From contig NZ_JAFFJV010000003.1 in assembly GCF_016924645.1 (NCBI RefSeq), positions 310,001 through 374,000 of the forward strand: a DNA stretch of 64,000 bases, read 5' to 3'. The notes beneath the pieces were generated by a model. That model had not been told where the DNA came from. It saw only the letters and a list, made by a program, of their open reading frames with translations, and did no database searches. A program made the translations under genes and the position numbers. How positions within the stretch are numbered: the stretch's first letter is position 1; each line of letters opens with the position of its first letter. Origin of the DNA: Rufibacter psychrotolerans. GTDB taxonomy: Bacteria > Bacteroidota > Bacteroidia > Cytophagales > Hymenobacteraceae. Below are positions 9,167-16,961 of this stretch, piece after piece.

Positions 9167-9214
9167 AAGTGCGTTTTAGGTTTCTTTCTGTTGAAACAGA
9201 CCTAAAACGCACTC
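9167..9214. repeat. Intergenic palindrome, family member
   Basis: Fourteen-base perfect arms AGTGCGTTTTAGGT (9168-9181) and ACCTAAAACGCACT (9200-9213), core TTTCTGTTGAAA. Sits just after the rfbB stop codon inside the sugar operon. Confidence 0.9.
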
Positions 9215-9221
9215 TTGATTA

Positions 9222-10268
9222 TTAGCGGGCGTATTGCTCGTTGTAGTACTCCTGGTAGCTGCCCGAAGTCACGTTCGCCAGCCACTCCTCATTTTGCAGG
9301 TACCAGTCTACCGTTTTCTCTAAGCCTTCTTCAAACGTTACAGAAGGCTTCCAGCCTAACTCCCGCATGATTTTGGAGGAATCAATGGCGTAGCGCAGAT
9401 CGTGTCCGGCTCTATCGGTTACAAACGTGATCAGCTTCTGGGAAGTACCTTCTTCGCGGCCCAACTTGCGGTCCATGATATCACATAATAAGTGAATCAG
9501 GTCAATGTTGCGCCACTCGTTCACCCCACCTATGTTGTAGGTTTCGCCCACCACACCTTTGTGGAACACATCATCAATAGCCCGGGCGTGGTCAATGACA
9601 TATAACCAGTCTCTGATGTTTTCGCCTTTCCCGTATACCGGCACCGGTTTCATGTTCTTGATATTGTTCAGCGCCAACGGAATAAGCTTCTCCGGAAAGT
9701 GGTTAGGGCCGTAGTTATTGGAGCAGTTAGACACTTTTACCGGCATGCCATACGTATGGTAGTAGGCCCGCACGAAGTGGTCTGAACTGGCTTTAGAGGC
9801 TGAATAAGGTGAACGAGGATCATACTTGGTTTCCTCGGTGAATAAACCTTCCTCACCTAATGAACCATACACTTCATCAGTGGAGATATGGTAGAACAGT
9901 TTTCCTGAGAAGTCTGATTTCCACAGTTCTTTGGCAGCGTGCAACAGGTTGCAAGTTCCGTTCACATTAGTGCGTACGAACGCCATAGGATCTGTGATGG
10001 AACGGTCTACGTGCGACTCAGCTGCCAGGTGCACCACAGCATCAAACTGCAACTCCTGGAACAAGCCGTTGATATACTCCTGATCTGTGATATCACCTTT
10101 AATGAAGGTGTAGTTTGGAGCATTCTCAATGTCGGTCAGGTTCTGCAGGTTGCCCGCATACGTTAATTTATCTAGATTGAATATCTGATAATTTGGATAT
10201 TTGGTAACGAATAACCTTACCACATGGGAGCCAATGAACCCGGCTCCGCCCGTAATTAATATTTTCAT
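9222..10268 (-). CDS. rfbB: dTDP-glucose 4,6-dehydratase
   Basis: Converts dTDP-glucose to dTDP-4-keto-6-deoxyglucose, the branch point for many deoxysugars. The 348-residue SDR protein has GGAGFIG at 7-13, the diagnostic STDEVYGSLG catalytic loop (Asp-Glu acid/base pair) and YSASKASSDH with the catalytic Tyr/Lys. Length and motifs are those of RfbB/RmlB. It follows galE with a single intervening base and thus belongs to the same transcript. The downstream 3-keto/epimerase step enzyme is not encoded nearby, so the final sugar is unknown. Confidence 0.95.
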   Translation of the reverse strand: MKILITGGAGFIGSHVVRLFVTKYPNYQIFNLDKLTYAGNLQNLTDIENAPNYTFIKGDITDQEYINGLFQELQFDAVVHLAAESHVDRSITDPMAFVRTNVNGTCNLLHAAKELWKSDFSGKLFYHISTDEVYGSLGEEGLFTEETKYDPRSPYSASKASSDHFVRAYYHTYGMPVKVSNCSNNYGPNHFPEKLIPLALNNIKNMKPVPVYGKGENIRDWLYVIDHARAIDDVFHKGVVGETYNIGGVNEWRNIDLIHLLCDIMDRKLGREEGTSQKLITFVTDRAGHDLRYAIDSSKIMRELGWKPSVTFEEGLEKTVDWYLQNEEWLANVTSGSYQEYYNEQYAR

Positions 10269-10269
10269 C

Positions 10270-11301
10270 TTACTTTGAAGTATTCGTCATCATTTGCTGT
10301 TGCCAGGCCCAAGAACTTCCCAGACTATCTTCCAGCGACAAAGACGTTTTAAATCCTAATTCCTCCGTGGCCTTGGTCACATCGGCGTAGATGGCAGGTA
10401 CATCTCCCACGCGACGCGGCCCTATTTTGTAGTTAAATTTCTGACCAGTTGCGTTTTCAAAAGCTTTGATTACCTCCAGTACGCTGCTGCCTTTGCCCGT
10501 TCCAATGTTGAACACCTCATAAGGAAGAGCATCTGGTTTCTCCAGACGTTTGATAGCTGCCACGTGGGCTTTGGCCAGATCCACTACGTGCACATAATCA
10601 CGGATATTGCTCCCGTCAGGCGTATCGTAGTCGGTACCGAACACGGTTAAACTCTCCCGGATACCAGCGGCAGTCTGGGTGATAAAGGGCACCAGATTGC
10701 TTGGAATACCAAGTGGCAACTCTCCAATCAGCGCTGACTCATGGGCACCCACGGGATTGAAGTAGCGCAGAGCAATTGACTTAACAGCATAACTGCCACT
10801 ATTGGCTACATCCTGTAGAATCTCCTCGTCAATCTTCTTGGTATTACCGTAAGGCGAGTTGGCTTTCTGGGTTGGGGTTTGCTCCGTTACTGGAAGCTTC
10901 TCTGGAATACCATACACCGTACAGGAAGATGAGAATACCAGTTGCGTTACCTTGTTCGCCTCCATTACCTGCAGCAACGTGATCAATCCGGTCACGTTGT
11001 TGTGGTAATACTTCAGAGGCTCTTTCACAGATTCACCTACTGCCTTGTAGGCAGCAAAGTGAATCACTCCCGCGATATCTCCTTCTTTTGAGAAGACTTC
11101 CTGCAACGCTACGGCATCAGTACAATCTACTCGGTAGCAGGGCACTTCTTTGCCTAGTATCTGCGCCAACCCTTCCAACACCCGCTCTTCAGAGTTGCTG
11201 AAATTATCAACAATGATGGGTGTATAGCCGGCCTGGGCCAGTTCTACAACGGTGTGGGAGCCGATATAGCCCGCTCCACCGGTTACAAGAATCTTACTCA
11301 T
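10270..11301 (-). CDS. galE: UDP-glucose 4-epimerase
   Basis: Interconverts UDP-glucose and UDP-galactose (and in many bacteria the N-acetyl forms). The 343-residue SDR protein has NAD loop GGAGYIGSHT, VIHFAAYKAVGESV, the catalytic Ser in FSSSCTVYG and YGNTKK, plus IRDYVHVVDLAKAH, all typical of GalE. It lies between the TviB-like dehydrogenase (9-base gap) and rfbB (1-base gap), so it is co-transcribed with both. Confidence 0.94.
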   Translation of the reverse strand: MSKILVTGGAGYIGSHTVVELAQAGYTPIIVDNFSNSEERVLEGLAQILGKEVPCYRVDCTDAVALQEVFSKEGDIAGVIHFAAYKAVGESVKEPLKYYHNNVTGLITLLQVMEANKVTQLVFSSSCTVYGIPEKLPVTEQTPTQKANSPYGNTKKIDEEILQDVANSGSYAVKSIALRYFNPVGAHESALIGELPLGIPSNLVPFITQTAAGIRESLTVFGTDYDTPDGSNIRDYVHVVDLAKAHVAAIKRLEKPDALPYEVFNIGTGKGSSVLEVIKAFENATGQKFNYKIGPRRVGDVPAIYADVTKATEELGFKTSLSLEDSLGSSWAWQQQMMTNTSK

Positions 11302-11310
11302 AATGATAGG

Positions 11311-12600
11311 TTATAAGCTCCAGTAAGGTAATGTATTCACTTTACCCCGATAAATCCCTTTTAAATCTATGACAATCGGGTTATCGGTGGAAATACTTTT
11401 GAAATAATTTTCGTCAAAGCCCAGGTAATCCTTGTGGTTGACGGCCACCACTACGGCGTCATAGTCGTTGCTGGGGGTTTCAGTGAGGGCAAATCCGTAC
11501 TCATGCTCCAGTTCCTCGGAAGAGGCGTAGGGGTCCACCACGTCTACCTGCACCCCAAAGCTTTTCAGCTCGTTGATCACATCGGCCACCTTTGAGTTAC
11601 GGATATCTTCCACGTTTTCCTTGAAGGTAGCGCCCATCACCAACACCTTGGCTTTGGAAATGGCCTTGCCTTCTTTGATCATCATCTTGATGGCTTTGCT
11701 GGCTACGTAAGCGCCCATGCCGTCGTTGATGGTCCGGCCGCTTAAAATAACTTTGGAATCGTAGCCCAGAGACTTGGCTTTGTAGGTCAGGTAATAAGGA
11801 TCTACGCCAATGCAGTGACCACCCACTAGACCAGGGAAGAATTTCAGGAAGTTCCACTTGGTACCGGCAGCCTCCAACACCTCGTACGTGTTGATGTTCA
11901 TGCGATCAAAGATGATGGACAACTCGTTCATCAAGGCGATGTTCACATCACGCTGGGTGTTCTCAATGATTTTAGCGGCCTCGGCCACTTTGATGGAAGA
12001 AGCCCGGTGCACACCGGCCTCTACTACCAGCTCGTACACCTTGGCAATGATGTCCAGAGACTCCTCGTCACAGCCAGACACCACTTTCACAATCTTAGTA
12101 AGGGTATGCTCTTTGTCGCCTGGGTTGATGCGCTCCGGAGAGTAACCCACTTTGAAATCCGTTGGGAACTTAAGGCCTGACTCGCGCTCCAAAATTGGAA
12201 TGCAATCTTCCTCGGTACAGCCTGGGTAAACCGTAGATTCAAATACCACATAATCCCCTTCTTTCAACACTTTCCCTACCGTGGTGGAAGCTCCGATCAA
12301 AGGTTTCAAATCTGGCAAGGCATGGTTATCAATAGGAGTAGGTACGGCTACAATGAAAAAGCGCGCCTCTCTGAGCTCATCCAGCTCATGGGTAAATGTG
12401 ATATCACAACCTTCAAAAGCCGATGACTCCAATTCACCACTTGGGTCAATATTGTTTTTCATCAACTCCACGCGCTTGGCGTTGATGTCAAATCCTATTA
12501 CGCTTATTTTCTTGGCGAACTCCAGGGCGATGGGAAGTCCTACATATCCTAATCCGATGACCGCCAGTTTGGCTTCTTTGTTGAGGAGTTGCTGGTACAC
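11311..12600 (-). CDS. UDP-N-acetylhexosamine 6-dehydrogenase, TviB/WbpO-like
   Basis: Four-electron NAD-dependent nucleotide-sugar dehydrogenase that oxidises C6 of UDP-GlcNAc or UDP-GalNAc to the uronic acid. The 429 residues show an N-terminal Rossmann domain (AVIGLGYVGLP), the motif ESTVYPGCTEEDCIPIL, and catalytic Cys263 in GGHCIGVDPYY. The run VYPGCTEE...VGYSPERINPGD matches the TviB/WbpO branch better than UDP-glucose dehydrogenase. It begins two bases before the stop of the acetyltransferase gene region (gap of 2 bases), i.e. tightly coupled. With the TviC-like epimerase it forms a plausible UDP-GalNAcA route. Confidence 0.9.
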   Translation of the reverse strand: MYQQLLNKEAKLAVIGLGYVGLPIALEFAKKISVIGFDINAKRVELMKNNIDPSGELESSAFEGCDITFTHELDELREARFFIVAVPTPIDNHALPDLKPLIGASTTVGKVLKEGDYVVFESTVYPGCTEEDCIPILERESGLKFPTDFKVGYSPERINPGDKEHTLTKIVKVVSGCDEESLDIIAKVYELVVEAGVHRASSIKVAEAAKIIENTQRDVNIALMNELSIIFDRMNINTYEVLEAAGTKWNFLKFFPGLVGGHCIGVDPYYLTYKAKSLGYDSKVILSGRTINDGMGAYVASKAIKMMIKEGKAISKAKVLVMGATFKENVEDIRNSKVADVINELKSFGVQVDVVDPYASSEELEHEYGFALTETPSNDYDAVVVAVNHKDYLGFDENYFKSISTDNPIVIDLKGIYRGKVNTLPYWSL

Positions 12601-12602
12601 AG

Positions 12603-13202
12603 TTAATCTATTTGAATGGATAATTTGGTTACTTGATTATTAGCTAAAATATATTTCTCGCCCGTTTCGGGGCAGACAGCCTCATTCTGCTCATTGAAAT
12701 CCAGTTTATAGCCTGCTTCGCTTACCCAGCCGTGCTGCCTGGAAGGATTGCCGTAGACCAGCGCGTAGGGAGGCACATCTTTGGTCACTACTGCTCCCGC
12801 TCCAATTAAGGCATAGGCCCCTATGGTATGACCGCACACGATGGTGGCGTTGGCCCCAATGCTGGCTCCTTTTTGCACTAAGGTCTTCAGGTATTGGTCG
12901 CGCCGGTTGATGGCGCTTCTGGGGTTGAGCACGTTGGTGAACACCATGGAGGGACCGAGGAAAACATCATCCTCGCACACCACACCACTGTACACCGACA
13001 CGTTGTTCTGGATTTTGACATTCTCCCCTAAGATCACACCGGGAGAAATAACCACGTTCTGGCCGATGTTGCATCGTTTGCCGATCACGCACCCGGGCAT
13101 GATGTGCGAAAAGTGCCATATTTTGGTTCCCTCTCCAATCTGACAGCCTTCATCTATAACGGCGGTCTCATGGGCAGTGTAAGGGGGAGCAGAATGCGTC
13201 AT
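12603..13202 (-). CDS. Left-handed beta-helix acetyltransferase, WbpD-like
   Basis: Trimeric hexapeptide-repeat acyltransferase of 199 residues. Repeats run from about residue 15 to 150 ([75 protein letters not shown]). The sequence [20 protein letters not shown] and the FTNVLNPRS stretch resemble WbpD, which N-acetylates the 3-amino group of a UDP-diamino-uronic acid. The matching aminotransferase and 3-dehydrogenase (WbpE, WbpB) are not in this window, so the real acceptor is open. ATG at 13202 is preferred over a TTG two codons upstream. First gene of the sugar operon. Confidence 0.85.
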   Translation of the reverse strand: MTHSAPPYTAHETAVIDEGCQIGEGTKIWHFSHIMPGCVIGKRCNIGQNVVISPGVILGENVKIQNNVSVYSGVVCEDDVFLGPSMVFTNVLNPRSAINRRDQYLKTLVQKGASIGANATIVCGHTIGAYALIGAGAVVTKDVPPYALVYGNPSRQHGWVSEAGYKLDFNEQNEAVCPETGEKYILANNQVTKLSIQID

Positions 13203-13276
13203 GAACAAATTCCTTTCAAAAGAGTCGGGCTCTTTACGGATGAGCGCGCCCTTTGGATATCATTTTTTTGCAAGCG

Positions 13277-13284
13277 CAAAGGTA
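13277..13284 (-). promoter_or_regulatory. Putative -7 element of the nucleotide-sugar operon
   Basis: Minus-strand TACCTTTG is an exact TAnnTTTG match, 74 bases upstream of the first operon gene. A -33 TTG is not visible at the best distance. Confidence 0.6.
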
Positions 13285-13341
13285 AGCGTTTTTATAATAT
13301 TTATTAGATCAGGCGTTTAAATCCCCCGCCTCAATTTGCAT

Positions 13342-14199
13342 TTAGCCCCAGGCGGCCTCCAGCATGCGGTCTTTGCCGCGCAGGTCCTGGAATACCCGCA
13401 CGTTCTGGTAGCCCATCTGCTGCAGCATGTCTTTCGTTTCCTGCGCGAATTTCTCATTTATCTCAAAAAACAGCTTTCCGCCTTTCTTCAATAATTGCTG
13501 CGCGACCACCGCAATACGCCGATAGAATAGCAGCGGGTCTTCGTTGGGCACAAATAGCGCCAGTGAAGGTTCAAAGTTCAGCACGTTTTGCCGCATCAGG
13601 GCTTTTTCTTCTTCCAATACATAAGGCGGATTGCTGATCACGGCGTCCAGGCTTCGAGGCTCGATGGATGGAATCTCCTGAAGAATGTCTTGCAGTAGCC
13701 ACTCTACCTTCTGACCCAGCTTTTCGGCGTTTGATTTTGCCACTGCTAACGCTTCGGGCGAAACATCCAGCCCCCAGACCTGCGCCTGAGGCAGTTCTGC
13801 CGCCAAAGTGATGGGAATGCAGCCGCTGCCGGTTCCAATGTCCAGGAGTCGTACCTGGGATTGGCGCTGATAAGTTTTGATGACTTTTTGCACTAACTCC
13901 TCCGTCTCGGGACGAGGAATCAGTACGGCGGGCGTTACGTTGAAATCTCGGCCGTAGAAGGAAGCCTCGCCCAGCACGTACTGCAGGGGCTCGTGCTGCA
14001 ACAGACGTTCCTGGTACTGCTGCACCTGGGCTTGCAATCCATCCGGGGCAGGGTCTTTCCGGCGTTGCAGGAGTTCGAACCGACCTGCTTTCAACGCGTG
14101 CTGTAACACCCACTCGGCCATGGTGCGGGCCTCAGGCTCTTCGTAAAGCGTTTGCAATTGGCGGGTCAGGTTCTCTAAAATCTCTCCAATGGTGAGCAT
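13342..14199 (-). CDS. prmC: Release-factor glutamine methyltransferase
   Basis: Methylates the GGQ glutamine of peptide-release factors with S-adenosylmethionine. The 285-residue protein has an N-terminal helical domain, SAM motif DIGTGSG (120-126) and catalytic NPPY (190-193), all intact. ATG 14199 is chosen because the longer frame runs across the start of the divergent ribD. The 77-base divergent region has a half copy of the intergenic palindrome and a small CCCGA/TCGGG dyad. Confidence 0.93.
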   Translation of the reverse strand: MLTIGEILENLTRQLQTLYEEPEARTMAEWVLQHALKAGRFELLQRRKDPAPDGLQAQVQQYQERLLQHEPLQYVLGEASFYGRDFNVTPAVLIPRPETEELVQKVIKTYQRQSQVRLLDIGTGSGCIPITLAAELPQAQVWGLDVSPEALAVAKSNAEKLGQKVEWLLQDILQEIPSIEPRSLDAVISNPPYVLEEEKALMRQNVLNFEPSLALFVPNEDPLLFYRRIAVVAQQLLKKGGKLFFEINEKFAQETKDMLQQMGYQNVRVFQDLRGKDRMLEAAWG

Positions 14200-14205
14200 A
14201 CTGTC

Positions 14206-14230
14206 AGTTTTAGGCAATTTCTGAAAAAAC
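14206..14230. repeat. Half copy of the intergenic palindrome
   Basis: GTTTTAGGC followed by ATTTCTGAAAAAA, i.e. the left arm and centre of the family, but the right arm is missing and replaced by CCCGATATTCGGG (14232-14244). Lies in the prmC/ribD divergent promoter region. Confidence 0.6.
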
Positions 14231-14276
14231 ACCCGATATTCGGGCAAAGAAACCACCGGAACGCGTAAATACATAC

Positions 14277-15314
14277 ATGAGCAGCGACGAGAAATACATG
14301 CAACGGGCTTTGGATCTGGCAGCATTGGGCACCGGACAAGCCAGACCTAACCCCATTGTAGGTTGTGTGGTGGTACACAATGACCAGATCATAGGCGAAG
14401 GCTGGCACCAGAAATACGGTGGTCCGCACGCCGAGGTCAATGCCATCAACAACGTTGAGAACAAAAGCCTGCTGCCCAAAAGCCGTGTGTACGTGACGCT
14501 GGAACCCTGCTCACATTATGGGAAAACCCCGCCGTGTGCTGATTTCCTGATCCAACACGGCGTAAAAGACGTGGTCATCTGTAATACTGATCCTAACCCG
14601 CTGGTAGCCGGACGTGGAATCCAGAAACTCGTGAATGCCGGTTGCAAGGTTCATATTGGGGTGTTGGAGCAGGAAGGCCTGGAGCTCAACCGGCGCTTTT
14701 TCACGTTCCAGACACAGAAACGCCCGTACCTGGTGCTGAAATGGGCGCAATCCGCCGATGGTTTCATTGCCCTGCCCAACTATCAACCTTGCCAGATCTC
14801 GGGGCTTCTAGCGAAACAGTTGGTGCACAAATGGCGCACCGAGGAGCAGGCCATTCTGGTAGGCACCCGAACCGCGCTCCATGACAATCCGCAGTTGAAC
14901 ACCAGGCACTACCCGGGGCCATCACCGCTCAGGATAGCCATTGACAAACAACTGCAGATTCCGGCCACTCACCACCTGTTGGATGACAGCCAGCCCACGC
15001 TCATCTATACCTTGCAGCAGAAGGAACCCACCAACCAAACCGAGTTTATCTCCTTGTCTCCCGAGGGCAACTTTCTGGAGCAACTGCTCGCAGATCTCTA
15101 CCAGCGCAACGTGCAGTCTGTACTGGTGGAAGGCGGCACTGTGCTGCTGGAAGCCTTGCTGCAGCACAACCTCTGGGACGAGGTTCGGGTTTTCAAGAGT
15201 CCGGTTAAGTTAGGAGATGGCATCAAAGCACCTCATTTTCCTCCTCTTCCGTTTTCTTCCCGCAACCTGGTGGGCGATGATGAGCTAACCATTTACCGGA
15301 ACATCAACTCGTAA
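14277..15314 (+). CDS. ribD: Bifunctional riboflavin biosynthesis deaminase/reductase
   Basis: Carries out the deamination and side-chain reduction of the pyrimidine intermediate in riboflavin synthesis. Residues 1-145 form the cytidine-deaminase-like domain with zinc ligands H51-A-E53 and C78...C87 (PCSHYGKTPPC); residues about 150-345 form the reductase domain (KWAQSADGFI, VEGGTVLLEALL). Length of 345 is normal. ATG 14277 gives the usual N-terminus just before the conserved YMQRALDLAALG. Monocistronic; the downstream 185 bases contain a weak palindrome and the promoter of the next gene. Confidence 0.95.
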   Translation: MSSDEKYMQRALDLAALGTGQARPNPIVGCVVVHNDQIIGEGWHQKYGGPHAEVNAINNVENKSLLPKSRVYVTLEPCSHYGKTPPCADFLIQHGVKDVVICNTDPNPLVAGRGIQKLVNAGCKVHIGVLEQEGLELNRRFFTFQTQKRPYLVLKWAQSADGFIALPNYQPCQISGLLAKQLVHKWRTEEQAILVGTRTALHDNPQLNTRHYPGPSPLRIAIDKQLQIPATHHLLDDSQPTLIYTLQQKEPTNQTEFISLSPEGNFLEQLLADLYQRNVQSVLVEGGTVLLEALLQHNLWDEVRVFKSPVKLGDGIKAPHFPPLPFSSRNLVGDDELTIYRNINS

Positions 15315-15401
15315 ACACCTGTTTTGAGGCTCTTTCAAGCAAAACAGCACCAAAACAAACAAACCAAAGCTTTACCAATTTGCTGGTTTCCTCCAGGACA
15401 G

Positions 15402-15432
15402 TTGCTCCAGGAAACTAGCAGGGCTACCTTTG
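15402..15432 (+). promoter_or_regulatory. Bacteroidota-type promoter of the fRMsr gene
   Basis: TTG at 15402-15404, 20-base spacer, then TACCTTTG at 15425-15432: matches the TTG / TAnnTTTG consensus and spacing. Predicted start about 15439 leaves a 60-base leader that includes the 8-nt phased repeat. Confidence 0.7.
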
Positions 15433-15465
15433 CCGTTGAAGAAAATATTGTGCTTCATAGTGCAT

Positions 15466-15505
15466 TGGCACATCGGCACATAAACAAATTAGCACATTAC
15501 CCATG
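15466..15505. repeat. 8-nt phased degenerate repeat ending in the start codon
   Basis: Octamers TGGCACAT, CGGCACAT, AAACAAAT, TAGCACAT, TACCCATG run in register into the ATG of the fRMsr gene. The same octamer family (TAGCACAT, CAGCACAT) is at 3-26. Confidence 0.8.
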
Positions 15506-15985
15506 GCCGAAGATTTATTTATTGACACCACGCTCTCCAAAGAAGAGAAATACAAAGCCCTGCTTCCGCAGATTGAAGCACTGGTTGCCCCCGAGACTGA
15601 CCTGATCGCCAACCTTTCCAACGTAATGGCGGCCCTGAAACAAGGATTTGACTTTTTCTGGGTGGGCGCTTACCTGGTAAAAGAAAACCAATTGGTGCTG
15701 GGGCCTTTCCAAGGACCGGTGGCTTGCACCCGCATCCCATTCCATAAAGGCGTGTGCGGCGCCTGCTACACCCGCCGCGAGACCATTGTGGTACCAGACG
15801 TAGAGGCTTTCCCGGGCCACATCGCTTGCAGCAGCGCCTCCAAATCTGAGATTGTGGTACCCGTGATCAAAGACGGTGAAGTGAAAATGGTGCTGGACGT
15901 GGACAGCGACCGCCTGGATGATTTTGACGAAGTAGACCAGAAATACCTGGAGCAACTGATGAAACTGGCCGAGAACTGGTTCTAA
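15503..15985 (+). CDS. GAF-domain free methionine-(R)-sulfoxide reductase
   Basis: Cytosolic enzyme of the fRMsr (MsrC) type, reducing free methionine-R-sulfoxide with thioredoxin. The 160 residues are a single GAF domain. Three cysteines C75, C85 and C109 (GPVACTRIPF, HKGVCGACY, GHIACSS) have the 10- and 24-residue spacing of the catalytic and resolving cysteines in Escherichia coli fRMsr, so the gene looks active. ATG 15503 follows a phased repeat and a good promoter. Convergent with psd; both share a terminator region at 16063-16107. Confidence 0.9.
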   Translation: MAEDLFIDTTLSKEEKYKALLPQIEALVAPETDLIANLSNVMAALKQGFDFFWVGAYLVKENQLVLGPFQGPVACTRIPFHKGVCGACYTRRETIVVPDVEAFPGHIACSSASKSEIVVPVIKDGEVKMVLDVDSDRLDDFDEVDQKYLEQLMKLAENWF

Positions 15986-15990
15986 GTTTA

Positions 15991-16154
15991 GTATCACGAG
16001 CACGTATCAAGTAGCACGACTTTAGACTTGCCGTTTCAGGCCCGATTCTGAAAAACACTCTTAAAACGAAGAAGCCTCATCTGGATTAGATGAGGCTTCT
16101 TCGTTTTATAATAAATCAGAAAAAGTCTAGCTACTTGATACGTGCTGCGTGATA
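15991..16154. repeat. Inverted-repeat cassette between fRMsr and psd
   Basis: About 33-base arms at 15991-16023 and 16121-16154 (GTATCACG.AGCACGTATC type) are inverted copies, each built of 7-nt phases (GTATCAC, GTATCAA, GTAGCAC). They enclose a weak palindrome (16032-16068) and a perfect hairpin (16063-16107). Confidence 0.75.
16063..16107. terminator. Bidirectional terminator between fRMsr and psd
   Basis: Perfect 20-base arms starting AAAACGAAGAAGCCTCATCT, loop GGATT, between convergent genes. The A and T ends fit both directions. Confidence 0.85.
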
Positions 16155-16161
16155 CCAACTA

Positions 16162-16848
16162 CTAGCTAAAGAAAGAACCGGAGTTGCTGGTCTTCAGCTG
16201 AGCGATTACCGTTTGGCCGCCTTTGGTTTTTTGACCCAATTCCACTTTAACCTCCGTGTCTACGGGCACGAAGATATCTACGCGGGACCCGAACTTGATG
16301 AACCCGAACTCCTCGCCCTGGTTTACTTCATCACCTTCGGTCACATACCACACAATGCGGCGGGCCATGGCGCCGGCTATCTGCCGAAACAACACCTGCG
16401 GACCAGCCAGAGACTCCACTACCACCGTAGTGCGCTCGTTCTTGGTGCTGGACTTTGGGTGCCACGCTACCAAGTAATGCCCTGGATGGTACTTGAAGTA
16501 TTTCACAATGCCAGACACCGGGTTACGCGTGATGTGCACGTTAATGGGCGACATGAAAATGGAGATCTGCTTGCGCACATCCTTGAAATATTCGGGTTCT
16601 TCCACGTTCTCAATCACCACCACTTTGCCGTCGGCGGGAGCCACTACCAGGTCTTCGTGCAGGAGCAGGTTACGGTAGGGGCTGCGGAAAAACTGCAGGA
16701 TCAGCAGGAAGACAATGAGGGAAATACCAGAAAAGATACGGTTGAAGGTGAGGTGTTCACTGTTGAAGTAATACAGGACCAGGTTCACGACCAACAGGCC
16801 TAACAAGGTAAAAAACAGAATCTTTCGTCCTTCCTTATGAATTTTCAT
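16162..16848 (-). CDS. psd: Phosphatidylserine decarboxylase family protein
   Basis: Makes phosphatidylethanolamine in the inner membrane. The 228-residue proenzyme has one or two N-terminal membrane segments (about 10-50), the core motif APADGKVVVIE, the FMSPINVHITRNPVSG stretch with the conserved His, and the self-cleavage Gly-Ser in IKFGSRVDIFVP near the C-terminus, which would yield the pyruvoyl cofactor. The short form without the Escherichia coli-type N-terminal extension is common in Bacteroidota. ATG 16848 is used; TAATTTTG lies 25-32 bases upstream. cdsA, the other phospholipid gene, is 1.5 kb upstream. Confidence 0.93.
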   Translation of the reverse strand: MKIHKEGRKILFFTLLGLLVVNLVLYYFNSEHLTFNRIFSGISLIVFLLILQFFRSPYRNLLLHEDLVVAPADGKVVVIENVEEPEYFKDVRKQISIFMSPINVHITRNPVSGIVKYFKYHPGHYLVAWHPKSSTKNERTTVVVESLAGPQVLFRQIAGAMARRIVWYVTEGDEVNQGEEFGFIKFGSRVDIFVPVDTEVKVELGQKTKGGQTVIAQLKTSNSGSFFS

Positions 16849-16872
16849 TAGATGCTTCCTTGGCTGAATAAG

Positions 16873-16880
16873 CAAAATTA
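16873..16880 (-). promoter_or_regulatory. Putative -7 element of psd
   Basis: Minus-strand TAATTTTG matches TAnnTTTG, 25 bases upstream of the psd ATG and immediately after the gdhA terminator, so psd is transcribed on its own. Confidence 0.6.
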
Positions 16881-16881
16881 T

Positions 16882-16922
16882 AAAAAAAACCGCCGCCAGT
16901 CTAAAAAAAAGACTGGCGGCGG
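16882..16922 (-). terminator. Rho-independent terminator of gdhA
   Basis: Perfect 12-base arms (CCGCCGCCAGTC at 16890-16901 and GACTGGCGGCGG at 16911-16922), A-rich loop, and an eight-T run on the minus strand. Confidence 0.9.
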
Positions 16923-16961
16923 CAAGTTTATGCGTTTCTTAACGTTACCGAAATCTCTGCG

